A stretch of DNA of 64,000 nucleotides, taken from the NCBI RefSeq assembly GCF_030272615.1, contig NC_081406.1, positions 485,307,900 through 485,371,899 of the forward strand. Direction: 5' to 3'. Origin of the DNA: Cryptomeria japonica (taxonomy: Eukaryota; Streptophyta; Pinopsida; Cupressales; Cupressaceae). Shown one piece after another: positions 12,873-25,600 of the stretch. The notes beneath the pieces are model-generated. The model had not been told where the DNA came from and made no database searches. It saw nothing but the letters and a program-made list of their open reading frames with translations. The position numbers were made by a program, and so were the translations under genes. Position 1 is the first letter of the stretch. Each line of letters opens with the position of its first letter.

Positions 12873-13077
12873 GCTGTGCATACGCACAGTGGCAGCAGCG
12901 CCGCCCACTGTTTGTACACACAGTGGCGGACGGCATAGCCGCCGCCCACTGTGTATACACACAGTGGCGGCCGCGATCGCTCCACTGTGTTACACACAGT
13001 GCGATGCCCTTCGACGCCGCCCACTGTGTGTAGCACAATGGCTCGGCCGTGGCCATCCACTGTGTTACACACAGTGG
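12873..13077. repeat. GC-rich array of six palindromes in S3
   Basis: Six near-perfect inverted repeats of the form CCACTGTGT-(1-4)-ACACAGTGG lie at 12873-12890, 12905-12926, 12946-12967, 12982-13001, 13021-13041 and 13057-13077. They are separated by GC-rich spacers in an otherwise AT-rich LTR. This explains the overlapping open frames on both strands between 12712 and 13116, which I do not call as genes. Confidence 0.9.
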
Positions 13078-13196
13078 CCTGCGTTTTCCCCATTTCTTTT
13101 TTTTTTTTAAAAACATGTTAATATATTTCGTGGTTGTAAAATATTATATGATGTGTTTTTTTTTTAATATCAAATATATATTTATATATATTTATA

Positions 13197-13247
13197 TTTA
13201 TATATATATATATATATACACGGTGCACAATATCTTATATGAATATG

Positions 13248-13323
<76 letters not shown>
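13197..13323. repeat. Second TA microsatellite in S3
   Basis: A shorter TA run (13197-13217) precedes an almost uninterrupted TA repeat from about 13249 to 13323. A third AT-rich inverted-repeat patch follows at 13566-13648. No coding content. Confidence 0.95.
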
Positions 13324-13325
<2 letters not shown>

Positions 13326-16300
13326 CATTGCTATGATCAGACATAACATATATGTTTATGTATTTTTTTTTTCTACAGGCATCCATAGAGTATGTTTTTC
13401 GGATGCAGAAATATATATATATATAGGATTAAGAAGTTTGTTCTGCAATATAGATATTTTTTTTAACACAGCAGCATGCAATACGTCTATATATTTTGTA
13501 ATAAGGATACACAAGTTCAGAATATATCTCTTCTCTTGTTGTTGCAGGGGTATGCACATCTAGGAATTTATATATATATATATTTATAAGTATATAGGTA
13601 TATATTTTTCAATATATATACTTATATACCTATAGATATATATAAGTTAAATGTTAAAATAATAGGGCTGAAAACCCTTATATTGGTTTGAGATTTTAAC
13701 CATTAAACATTCTGTTCTAGTCTTCTAACAGCATTAAGAACAGGTCTTATTTATCTTCTTATTTAGCAGTCATACATCCTACTTTCTATAGCAATGTAAA
13801 AATACTGGTTCTCTTTTTTTTTAACAGTCATAAAATAATAGTAATCTAAACTATGCAAGTAAATAATGAAACCTAATGCATTTTTTTTTTTTTTCTTTTC
13901 TTTAATATTGCAGTAAATAAACAAGTGAACAGACCAGATTTAGATGTAGTCTACAGCAACACAATAGACATCAAAATATAAATAAAAATTACATTGTTTT
14001 CCAAAATGATAAGTTACAATAGCCCATATATAAAAATGGGTGAATAATCTAAACAGTCTTCTCTTTCTTAATCTTTACATAGTGAATAAAAGAATACATT
14101 TATTTAAACAGAAAAAGAATCAATTTAAGCCCCATATTTACATATACATTTTTTTAATTTTATTTGGCTACAAATCATAAAGTTACATTTCCTTTCTTTG
14201 CTTTTCTGCATTTAAATAAAAATCTGAGTCTGAAACATCTGCAACCAAACAAACTGCAACTCTTAATCTTTTTTCCCAAGCCACCTGCATGTAAGATTTA
14301 GGACTGTGACCATGGGATGCTCACCTCCCAGCCTAGGCTTATCAGAAGCCACCCCCGAGCTAGGAGAATCAAGTTCTAGACAGGTTACAAACAAGCATAC
14401 AACACAACAATAGGGCAAATACTCAAACATACACCTTCCCATCCCAAGCTACACTTTCACCACATTTTGTGATGATCAATCTACGGGTGGAAGTGGACCA
14501 ATTACCATTGGGGAGACTGCAGCCAAAATACAACCCAAGCCACCTCATGGCAACACAAAATACACAACAGATGCATCCCACACACCTTATGCCCCCCAAA
14601 GGCTCAAAGCCATATTCTCTCCCCTTATGACCCCCAAATGCATACACAAGGCTATCCAGCAAGGGTCACAAAGGACACCCTTGAGATCACTCTCCTTAAG
14701 GAGAGCCTCTCACCCAAGGCTGTCATGCTTCTTCCACCCCAAGATCATCCTACTCCCCCAAGAGTAGGAGATCTTGGACACTCCCAAAGCAAGAACACAT
14801 AAACAAACAAAAAACATAAAAATGAAACTTACATTTCTCTCTTTTTTTTTTTTTCTACAACAATCTACATATACACCACTCTTTTCACAAGCATTTCTTT
14901 CAAAAGAAGGAACAACTTAAACAACATAAAACAAAGAGAATACAACCAACCTTAATCTACCAATAGGTATGTTAGACTTAGTTGGAGATGAGCTGCCCAA
15001 ATCCACACAAACTTTCTGCAAATCCCTTGGCCCCCAAATTTCACTATTCCTAAAACTGGTTTTTTTTCTTTTCCTCCAAAGTTTTTCCAAAAATCTCCAA
15101 GGATGGAGAGTGGGTGATTATCTCACTAAGCTTCCATTCTTAGCCTAGGAAGGCCTCTCTCACTCCTTCCAACCTCTTAGATAGTGTGAGGGATCCCCCA
15201 TTGGATTGATCTTCTCTAGGTCTTACATCCTCCCTAACCTAGGTACCTAGAGAAGGGAAATGGAAATGGGGAAGAGGGATTACTATCTCCAAGAAGGTTA
15301 TCCTACCAAGGATGGCACTCCTATAGATGGAATTCGTCCATCTTGGGAAAACCACTTTTTTGGGTGGTTAAACAAGTCCTAAGGGAAAGACACATGGCCA
15401 GTTTTGGCCTTCACCCATAGGTACCCCATGAGGCCTAATAGAAAAGCTCTAAAATTGACCCTAGGAGTTGATTTGACCTTCAGAAAGTCCACCTGAAGTT
15501 AACCTACGGGTCAACTCTGAGTTGACCTTCCTTGTGGCTCTCTAACCTAGATTTCTTGGTTCCTTCAAGGATAATTAGGAGATATAACAATTAACAAAAA
15601 ATAAAACTCTCAAAAAGGTGACATGACAAATTGCCAACACAACATACTACATAGGTGTCAAGTGACACTACAACATAATTCCACATCACAATTACATACA
15701 TGGCAATTGTCCCTAAAACAATTTAAACAATTCAATAAATACAATTTACACTCATGCAACATTTTACATTTACGAATAAAATACAATACATACGGGGTGT
15801 TGTCTCTCCAAATAGACAACCCCTGGTTTTACTAACGCACATTAGCCTAGGCTTGATTCTCCATAATATTTCCATGGTCACATGGATAATTTCCTGCACA
15901 TCTCAATTTAAACATTAGTACTTCCCAAATAGCCTCATATAATATATAACACATAATCAGAATACAATACATTCATTCTGCAAAGGCTCGTCATTATAAA
16001 ATATGATTTATCACAAATCAAAGCAATTTATTATAATCCTCAAAATTTGATCCATCTACAAGATATGCAAACATTTTTCTAACATTATAACAAATTCTGA
16101 AATTTAGATAATAACCTGCATCATCACAATATTACCCTAATCTAGAATCATATAATATTCTATAATCCACAAGGCATAGAAATGAAGCATCCATATATAT
16201 CAATGTTACCAAAATCGTGGGACCATGTAAAGTTCTCTATCCATAGTGTGTCAAAACTAGCATCCAAAATAGTTCCAAAATGAAAATAGTTGAAGAGATA

Positions 16301-18268
16301 GGATAGGTGGGGTAGGGCCTCACATATGGGTAGGTGAGAATTCTTGTATGGTCAAGTGAGAAAGTTCATACGATTTTCTGCTTTCTTGCATGAAAAATAG
16401 AAAACATTTTTAGGGGTTTTTCTGATTTGATTTTTTTGGCACCAATGCCAACCCTAATCTATTTTCTATCTACCTAAATTATTTTCATAGCCTGACAAGT
16501 TTCTATAGAATGTTTGTTCAAGAACACGCATGTATCGCTCAAAAACAATATGATTACTGATTCATTGTTTTTGCAGGTTGCTTAAGGAGATTCAAGTAAA
16601 CTTTGTGTATTCTTAATTGTTTTCTAGGCACCTAAATTGTGATGTGGTAAATAAATAAATCTATTTTTTGTGTTTGAGAAAAGTCTAAAAGGTAGGAGAG
16701 TATGCTCTTGTCTGCATAAACAATGAGAAATCCAGATCCTTGAAGCTTTTCTAGTTTGAGATTTTTATTCCTTTAGTAGGCCTATCACAATGGGAAAAAT
16801 TAATCACCCTGTAAGAATGACCTAAGTGAGTATAGCTAGACCCAAGCATTCTGACTCACTATAATAAATAGGCCTCTTTGAGATTAAAGTCTCAGAGGAT
16901 AAAGTTATTTTAGTTTTCTATTTGAGATTTCTCATATTGGGCATTTTGTAGGGCCTTGTGGACTCAATCACGCTTGTGTGACTACATCTTGCTTGGTACC
17001 TTGTCGGGCTATAGGCCTCAATCATGCTTGCACAACTTCAAGTGGTAACTGCAAACAAAAACTCTTACTAAGAACTCTTGGATAGAAGCTACTTGATTCA
17101 TCTCCGAAAGGGGGATAATCTTTGTGCAATAGAGATAGTAACTCTCCCAAGATAATTGCCATATCATGCCCCCATTAGCATTTGTAATCGGCTAATACAG
17201 AATTGAGAATCCATTGCATGAGATGTAGTGGTCGTATTCTAATTAGCTATTGGGTGTGTACCTAAGTCTGCAAGAAAAAGTTTTCTCTCTCAGCCAGCTT
17301 CCTTAGGATTATCATGTTGTGCTTGAATTCACTTTACATCTTGTGTGTTTGCTCTGTCTTTATTCTTGAACTATCTAAAACTATCACTGAACAACTTGAA
17401 ACTAAAACTGGAAAACCTGGATAGCCAACTAAATCATCAAACTCAGTGGTCAAAACCCTTTTTCCTGTCAAAACTTGTTTCTTGTCTGATCCTATTCCGT
17501 ATGAGTCAAGATCTTAATTGCCTAGTTTGTTGTACTGCTATCTGAGAATTGTCATATGAGTCTCTGTGTATTATCGTACGAGCCTGTAACTTTCACTATT
17601 TGCTTTGAATAACTTTTGAACACTTATAATAGCATCTCATATGAGTAACCTAGTTTGTCATCTAGTAACCTTGTAATTGTCATATGAGCCTCTGTGCATT
17701 GTCGTACAAGCCTGCAACTTTCACTTTCTTCTTTGAACAAATTTTGAACACTTATAATAGCATCTCGTATGAGTAACCTAGTTTGTCATCTAGTTACCTT
17801 TAGTTTATCATATGGTGTTAGGTATTTTGTCGTAAGAAAATCTGTCTTCCTGAGTCCAAAAAAATTTGTATGCCTGATTCTGATATCTTTTATAGATCTC
17901 TGTCATACTTTCCTGGCTAGTCCTAATACATCATAGGACAACATATACCTAGTATTTTTTTTTATCCTGAGCATAAAATCTTGATAGTATGCCCCTACCA
18001 TTGTGTTACATTATTTTTTTTATTATATCCTAGCTGGTTCAATCAATTATCCATCAATCTGATCAATTTGATATGTTTAGATCACGTCTTATATAGGATA
18101 GATTGTTCCTAAAACCAGACTTGATCTCAAATCATCACCTCAAACAAACATCTAGCTTTGATTTAATATTGAAATTTGTATCACTTCTAGTTATCGGTCA
18201 CATCAATTTACATGCCCATTTTAACCAGGTCTCAGAGATGAAAAATCAAAGAAACAAAAACACTTGAA

Positions 18269-19802
18269 ATGGTAGACGATCATGAGGAAATGGCACAAGG
18301 AAATGAAATACAAGAAGAAGAGATAATTGATCAACACATCAAAGAAATCCAACAAGATCCAAAATTTGATAAATTCATGGAGAAAATATTAGAGGGTGAA
18401 AAAGAAAAATACTTCCTAATGTTAGCAAAATCTGGTGCTAAACTTCCCCAAGATTTTGACATAAACAATTTAAGACAAAGGGAAAGATCAAGTGACACTT
18501 ACAATGACAATAAACAAAATGAAGAATTTTTGAGTCACAAAAAGGATGACACAAGAATTCCTAATGATACAAGAACTCATGAGGACACATGAAGAACTAA
18601 TGATGACACAAGAAGGAATCATGATACCACAAGAACTCATGAAGACACACACGAACTAATGATGACACAATAAGGAATTGTGATGATACAAGAAGAGATC
18701 ATGATCACAGAAGAACTCATGATGATACGAGGAGAAATTATGTTGATGATCCTCTCTTAGCTCTCACGCAACATATACAAACTCTTCAAATGCAAATTCA
18801 AGATATACAAAGAGGAACTACTAAGAGATATTCGCTTCAAGAAATTTGTCCTTATCCATTTGATAGAAGTCTCAACATGATATCTTTTCCTCCAATTGTG
18901 AAACTCCTAGATATGGCAAATATAATGGGAGAACTGATCCCCAAGATCATATAAGAGAATTTTGCATGATGAGCATGAAATTATCACATGAGGACACATA
19001 CTTAATGAGGTTATTTCCAAAGAGCTTAAGTGGACAAGCTATGGAATGGTTCTCAAAAATTCCACCTGGAATTAGATCATTTATAGAATTGGTGGACAAG
19101 TTTGTTTCACAATATGTGTACAACATACAACATGAGATCATAATGCTAGACTTGTGTCACACCAAGAAAAAGAGTGGAGAACCTTTCTTGACGTTTCTAC
19201 AAAGGTGGAGATCATTAGCTGCACGATATCCTCGTATGGTGCTAGAATATGAAAAGATGGACATATTCATTGACAATCTAAACGAACAAATGAGTTATAA
19301 AATAAAAATGCAAAGTCATCCAAGTTTTGAAAAGATGATTGATAATGAAATTAGGATTGAGGAAGCTATGGTAAAGAAAGGATAGTTGAAGATATACACA
19401 GAAAGAGTTAATCCTCCTCACAACAACACTACTAATAATAACAACAATGATAAGCCCAAGTTTTGGAATAGAAATCGAAACATCGTCAATGATGGGATAG
19501 TGGATAATAATAATGTGAAATCAAAGCAAGCAGTTTTCAATTTATCAAATTACACAGTAGTGGCTCAACAAGATAACAATAAACCAAAATCATCATTTAA
19601 TAATTTCTTTCATAGGAAATTTACCAACATTGGTGAACCACATGGGTCAGCATTAAAGAAACTTCTTGCAAATGAGTTGATTACCTTGCCAGAAGCAAGA
19701 AACTTTGAACCCAAGCTAAAACCTACTTGGTGGAATGACAACCATTATTGTGATTTTGATCGAAACAAAGGACACCAAACAGATGATTGTCAGTGGTGAA
19801 AA
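18269..19802 (+). pseudogene. G1 gag, N-terminal part (broken by G2)
   Basis: The likely start is ATG 18269 (MVDDHEEMAQ), an acidic N-terminus. A low-complexity Asp/Thr/Arg repeat (DDTR, DTRTHED units; about 18540-18740) follows, within which the frame shifts. The gag core starts near 18907 with RYGKYNGRTDPQDHIREF. It continues with LSGQAMEWFSKIPPG (19026-19070) and an Asn-rich patch (19410-19450). A nucleic-acid-binding-like motif HYCDFDRNKGHQTDDC (CX-type, near 19743-19790) follows. Stops lie at 19383 and 19797. G2 is inserted after 19802 at the TSD GAAAA, and the frame continues at 29002 with KHVIQDLIDNG. In the family this is the particle protein. Confidence 0.85.
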
Positions 19803-22152
19803 TATCATGCCCAAACTTTTGGGCAAAAATGGAACAACAAATTTTTTTTGAACATCAAAATCTCATAGAATAATCTACATTTATAACGAAGTCAATTAAG
19901 TTTTGTCTTAACTAAGATGTAGATAGTATTGTTTACTAGGATTGGAATAATTAATCCAATCAATAGGGCGACAATAGTTAGTGAAGACTAATTTATTTCC
20001 TAAGAGGATAATCGCAATTTAATTAATTAAATCAACCTAATTAATTTGCTGCTAATTAAAGTCGAGGGATATTTAAATATCTCAATTTCATTTAAAACAT
20101 TCCACACCAAAAATAATGATAATACGATCTTAAATTTAAAATTAATTAATTGGGCGCATGCAAACTCATTATTTAAATTTAACCAATAAGGTTATAAATT
20201 CAATAATTTTATTTGTCAAATAAATGTAATTTGTACTATAGTCAATATTAATCTCCCCTAAACCTTCAATTTTTTACTATTAAATAATTTGGCCAAAATT
20301 GGCCTCATAGGCTAAAAATTCGTATAAAATGATTAATAATTTTCATTTATAAATTTTCCCCAATTTAAATTTAACTCAACGCCCATACTTAATTGAATAT
20401 ATAAAAAATAACTATGGAGTAACCTTAGTTAATTAAATTAAATCAATTATGCGATTAATGTAACCATCTAAAATTAATCTCCATTTTTAAATCATATAAA
20501 AAGAAAAAACTACATTAAAATTAATTTTCTCCCAAATCAAATAAGGAGTTTAAAAATTAATTTCACATATAGCTCAAATTAAATGGGGGGAATCCTTTTC
20601 AAATTTTAGAAAAGAATTTCCCCCTCTCCTTATTTTAATTAATATTTTAATCTGAAACTCTAATTAGGGTTGAGTAATGTCTTCTTCTATATTTTATTAA
20701 AAAACAACTTAACAATCCCTTTTTCCTTTTATTTGCTAACCCTAACCCGAATGTGGGCTAGGGTTGCATTTCTAATTTTCTTTATTATTTAAATGCTAAC
20801 ACTAACCCAGAATTGGGTTAGGGTTGCATTTTTAACAACTAGAAATCTTTTCTTTTCTTTTTTTCTTTATTGCTTTTACCCTAACCCGAAATGGGGTTAG
20901 GGTTTATTATATATATATATTTTTTGTGTGTGTTTTGTGTGTGATGCAGGGTTTGGTGGAGGCGGCGTTTATTTTTTTGTTGTAGGGCCAAGAACGAAGG
21001 GAGGAACCATGGTGGTTCTAACACCATGCGGGGGGGGTGGGGTAAAGGCTCCCCACAAGGATGGCCGCAGCCATGCCTGCGGGTCACGGCCCACAGTGAC
21101 GGCCTTGGCCACCACTGTGATTCGCGGCCCATAGTGCGGCTGCACCACCACTATGGGGTGCCACCCATAGGGGTTGGCTGAAGCCGCCCCCTCTATGGGT
21201 TGCGGCCACGGCTGCCGCTGTGGGTCACCGCCCATAGCACGGGCCGAAGGTACCAATAAAAATGCTCCAAAACTTACTCTAGGAGTTGATTGAACCCTTT
21301 GAAAGTCCACCTAAAGTTAACCTACAGGCTAACTTTGAGTTGACCTCCTTATGGCTCACTATCCTAGATTTCTTGGAACCTTCAAGGATAATTTGGAAAT
21401 ATATCAATTAAACAAAAAGTAAATCTCTCAAAAAGGTGACATGACAATTGCCAACACAACATACAACATATGTGTCAAGTGACACTACAAAATAATTCCA
21501 CATCACAAATACACACATGGCAATTGTCCCTTGAATGATTTAAACAATTTAATAAATACAATTTACACACATGCAAACATTTACATTTACAAATAAAATA
21601 CAATACATATGGGGTGTTGTCTCTCCAAATAGACAACCCCTAGTTTTACGAACGTACATAGGCCTAGGCTTGATTCTCCATAATGTTTCCATGGTCACAT
21701 GGATAATTTCCTAGGCATCTCAATTACACATTAGTACTTTTGAATGGTCTCATATAATAATAAACACAAAATAAGAATACAAATCAATCACTCTGCATAC
21801 AATTGACATCATACAAATCAATTTACCATATATCAAAGCAAATCCACATAAGCAATTATCATAGTCCTCATAAACTCAATCCATTCATAAGATATGCATC
21901 ATATTTCTAGCATCATAATAAAGTCCTGCAAATCAAATAATGACCTACACCATGTCAATGTTATCCTATTCTAGAATCATATAAAATTCTATATCCACAA
22001 TGCATAGAAATGAAGCATCAATATATCAATGTTATCCAATTCCTGGGATCATATAAAGTTCTATATCCATAATGTATAAAAATAAAGCATCTATAATAGT
22101 TCCAACATGAAAATCACTGAAATGCTAGGATGGGTCGGGGTAGGGCCTCACA
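19803..22152 (-). repeat. G2 3' LTR
   Basis: 2350 bp. It contains telomere-like hairpins at 20736-20765, 20796-20825 and 20878-20904, followed by a GC-rich dyad-rich stretch (about 21010-21250). Compared with the 5' LTR it has an extra segment of over 300 bp around 21405-21720 and a short one near 21930-21955. Confidence 0.92.
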
Positions 22153-22170
22153 CCCTACCCCTCTAGGCAT
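22153..22170 (-). promoter_or_regulatory. G2 polypurine tract
   Basis: On minus the sequence AGAGGGGTAGGG directly precedes the 3' LTR start TGTGAGG. This is the position and composition expected of the plus-strand primer site. Confidence 0.8.
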
Positions 22171-23630
22171 GAAATTCCTCCTGGAGTTCATAAAAAAAAT
22201 GAGGGTACTATGATCTCATACGTGCTGCATCCTCCCATGAAGTTGTAACCTCATCATAGCAATCCCACTGGACCCTAACCTAGTCTATCTCTCGACCTCA
22301 AAGGGCCAATGTCTGGCGAGCCAAAATGCGAATGGGCTCCAAAGCTAGCTGCCCATCTGACTCCACCTGCAAGGCATCCCAATCTAAAATATAAGACTCA
22401 TCATAGATATACTTCCTCAAAAATGAAACATGAAACACATCATGGATGCGTGACAGGCTAGGTGGAAAAGCTAGGTGATAAGCAACTAGTCCTATCCTCT
22501 CAAGGATCTCAAATGGTCTGACAAAGCGAGGTGCAAGCTTAGAACCCTTTCCATAATGGATTGGACTCTTATGCGGCCACACTCTCAGAAAAACTTTGTC
22601 CCCAACCATGTAACTCTGGTCTATCCTCTTTGCATCTACATACTTCTTTTGCCTATCTTGTGCCTCTCTAAGTCATTGTCTAATCAAAATTACCTACTTC
22701 TCCATATCATGAACCATCTCAAGACCTATGACCACTCTATTCTCAATACCATCCCAACTCAGAGGTGTCCTACAAGGTGGCATCCCCAAAGAAGTGTGAT
22801 GCCCATTATTATAGGCAAACTCTACTAAATGAAGGTACTCCTCCCATTTGGTTTGATGATCTATGACGTACATGTAGAGCATATCCTCTAACACCTGGTT
22901 AACCTGCTCTGTCTATCCATCCATTTATGGATGATAAGCTGGGCTAAAATTGAGCTTGTTGCCCATTGCTGCCTATAATACCTTCCAAAAGGAAGAAGTG
23001 AAGAGGGAATCCCTATCATAAATAATCTTACATGGAATGCCATGAAGCTTGAAAATGTCTTGCAAGAACACCTATGCCACTGCTGGTGCTGTGATGGTAG
23101 TTTGGATTGGTGAGAAGTGGGCCACTTTGGTCAACTTGTCAGTTATCACCAAGATAGCATCATGGCGATGAGATGACATGGGAAGACTAATAATGAAATC
23201 CATGGATATAGTATCCCACTTCCACTTTGGTATAGCATGAGACTGGAGAAACCCACCTGGATGGTAGTGCTCTGCCTTGACTCTCTGACACTCAAGACAT
23301 CGGACTACTAACTCAGCAATAAGCTACCACATACTTGGCCAATGATATAACTGCCTTAAGTCTACATGCATCTTCTTAACCCTAGGATGCATTGTATAAG
23401 GAGCTTTGTGAGCCTCCATGACAATGAACTCTCGCAATCCCCTAGGAGAAGGTACATAGATGCACCCTCTATGGCATAATAGTCCATCAAACTCTAAAGA
23501 ATAATCCACATACTTCCCCTCCAGGGTCTCCTGAGATCGAATCATCTGACAAACCTGTAGGTACCATCCATCCTCTGGTAACCGCTGCAATATATGACCT
23601 CTCAAATTCATGCTCATAGATGTGGATTAT
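22171..23630 (-). pseudogene. G2 pol: integrase with chromodomain-like tail (broken)
   Basis: The zinc-binding part is near 23330-23617 and below it (HPRVKKMH ... CLECQR). The catalytic core has DFIISLP near 23180-23200 and an AYHP segment near 22940. The C-terminal part has GDKVFLRVWPHK (22560-22605), FEILERIG and IHDVFHVSFLRKY (22400-22450). It is followed by a chromo-like VRVQWDCYDEVTTSWED (22220-22275), typical of plant chromoviruses, where it may steer integration to heterochromatin (family knowledge). Stops interrupt it in several places. Confidence 0.86.
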
Positions 23631-25045
23631 ACCTCATGACGTCTCCTACTCAAGGCATCTGCAACCATGTTCTCCTTCCCCTTGATGTAGTGGACATCAA
23701 AATCATACTTGCATAGAAACTCCATCCATCTCCTCTGACGAGCATTAAGATTAGGCTAGGTGAAGATGTACTGCAAACTCTGATGGTCTGAATGAAGCTC
23801 AAAATGATGACCCAAAAGGAAGTGTCTCCACCTCACAAGTGCATGTACTATTGTTGTAAGCTCTAGGTCGTGCATAGGGTAGTTAATCTCATGAGTCTTA
23901 AGCTTCCTAGATTCATAAGCTATAACTCAACCCTCCTACATAAGGACTGCTCCTAATCCATCCAAGGAAGCATTTGTGCATACCATGAAATCAGCCATGG
24001 GGTCTAGCACAATGAGGATAGGTGCACTAGTGAGTGCCCTTTTCAAATCTTGAAAATCTCTCTTACACCGCTCTGTCCACTCGAATTTATTTCCCTTTCA
24101 CTGGAGGGATGTAATGGGATGTGCAACTCTGGAAAATCCCTCAATGAAGCGTCTGTAGTACCCTGCTAGACCCATGAAGCTCTTGACCTCTATCACACTA
24201 GTTGGCACTGGCCAATCCTTAATAGCTCTGATCTTTGATAGGTCAATTGAGATCCCATCACCGGATATAACATGTCCAAGGTACTTGACCTTTGATCTAA
24301 AGAAAGAACACTTCGACAAACTGTCGAACAACTGGTTGTCCCTCAAACACTGCAAAACCTGCCTCAAATGCTCCTCATGCTCCTCCTCATTCCAAGAATA
24401 TATCAATATGTCATCGAGGAACATAATCACAAAATGGTTGAGGAAAGTGCGGAATACCCCACTCATGAGACTCATGAATACAACTAGAGCATTCATAAGA
24501 CCAAATGGGACCATAGTAAACTCATAGTGGCCATATCTAGTGTGAAATGCAGTCTTGTGGATATCACTCTCCACAATCCTTAACTAATGATACCCTGACT
24601 TCAGATCTATTTTAGAAAACACTTTAGCACACTGAAACTAATCAAACAAGTCATCAATCCTGGGGAAGGGATAACAGTTCTTGATGGTTACTTTGTTCAG
24701 TTGCCTGTAATCCATGCATAACCGAAGGGACCCGTCCTTCTTCTTCATGAATATGACTGGTGCGCCCCAAGGGGAGATGCTAGGATGAATGTGACCCTTC
24801 TCTAAGAGTTCTTCTAGCTGCATCTTGAGCTCATTAAGCTCATGTGTGGTCATCCTATAAGATGCTCTCAAAAATGGCTTGACTCCTCGTACCAAATCTA
24901 TGTGGAATTCAATCTCTCTGATAGGTGGCATACTAGGTAGCTCAGCTGGAAACACATCTGCAAACTCCTCAAGGATGGGATGATCATCTAGGGAAGGCTC
25001 CTTCTCATTTTCTTCCTCTCTATTACTGATGGTGATAGCAAACAA
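23631..25045 (-). pseudogene. G2 pol: reverse transcriptase and RNase H (broken)
   Basis: The RT N-terminal part (24638-25045) has [28 protein letters not shown] and [14 protein letters not shown]. The palm has an intact FLDD active site (DD codons at 24410-24415 on minus) and VPFGLMNA. The thumb runs to [11 protein letters not shown] and [14 protein letters not shown]. RNase H follows (24097-23640), with WRHFLLGHHFELHSDHQSL and DALSRR near 23640. Stops separate the two RT parts (about 24580-24635) and occur in RNase H. Confidence 0.9.
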
Positions 25046-25600
25046 CTGGCATCCCTTTCACATGCTCTACTTAAGCTGCATAGCGGAAATCATATGAAGA
25101 GACATGAGCCTCTGAATCCCAATGATTACTATGGGAGCACCATGATCATCCTCACACTTAATCTTTTTCAGGTGACAATCCATCTTGGCTCTGTGGGCAT
25201 AAAGCCAATCCATGCCAAGTACGATGCCATAAGATCCGAGTGGTTTAACCCTAAGGTCTACTAAGGTGGTATTACCAATCTACAATGGACATCCCCTAAC
25301 CTCTGAATCCACAGACACTCTAGCCCCTAAAGCTAACTCCACTTCCCAACTAACACCTTGCCTAGCTGCCACTAGCCCGCAACACTCCACAACCAATGGA
25401 GATATAAAGGAGTCAGTAGCTCCTGAGTCAAACAATATAGAAATACCAACACCTTTGATCATACCTACAGCCTCAATAACTATGGCTTGTGCTCTGCCTA
25501 GCAGTTGTCAACCACTGCGAAGACCCTATGGGACTTGCCCATATCACCAATTATAGGCTCTGATGTTGCCATCCTTTGACTACCTACCATCTGACCCTAC
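25046..25600 (-). pseudogene. G2 pol: aspartic protease (broken)
   Basis: A Ty3-type aspartic protease with an intact LFDSGATDSFIS at about 25400-25435. VAARQGVSWEVELALGAR follows. Frameshifts lie on both sides (around 25460-25510 and below 25280). In the family it cuts the gag-pol polyprotein. Confidence 0.82.

Larger units (their letters stand above)
11588..16323 (-). mobile_element. S3: 4.7-kb solo Ty3/Gypsy LTR in the G1 leader
   Basis: The left end reads TGTCGTGCCC (11588) and the right end CCTCACA (16323), with the TSD TATGG at 11583-11587 and 16324-16328. Both ends match the G2 LTR ends (TGTCATGCCC ... CCTCACA), so it is a related but longer subfamily in minus orientation. It has no gag or pol, so it is a solo LTR unless a coding-free internal part is hidden within. 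It contains two telomere-like hairpins, a GC-rich palindrome array, two long TA microsatellites and several T-runs. Its right 1.9 kb aligns with S1. Confidence 0.87.
11458..18268 (+). other. G1 untranslated leader (interrupted by S3)
   Basis: The native leader is 11458-11587 plus 16329-18268, about 2.1 kb. It is AT-rich and holds no ORF with a recognisable domain. A 128-bp tandem duplication lies at 17547-17674 and 17675-about 17802, marked by ATTGTCATATGAG at each start and TTTGTCATCTAG near each end. Long leaders are usual in this lineage. Confidence 0.75.

Noticed and set aside
12873-13077. Possible CRISPR-like array
   Set aside because: Repeat units are palindromes of variable length with unequal spacers inside a plant LTR. 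There are no cas genes and the setting is eukaryotic.
12712-13116. Overlapping open frames up to 163 codons on both strands
   Set aside because: They arise from the GC-rich palindrome array and TA repeats in S3. Codon content is repetitive, no domain is visible, and all six frames are open together, as expected for such repeats.
20881-21310. Open frames rich in Gly, Pro and Arg in both G2 LTRs
   Set aside because: They track the GC-rich dyad stretch of the LTR and differ between the two LTR copies.
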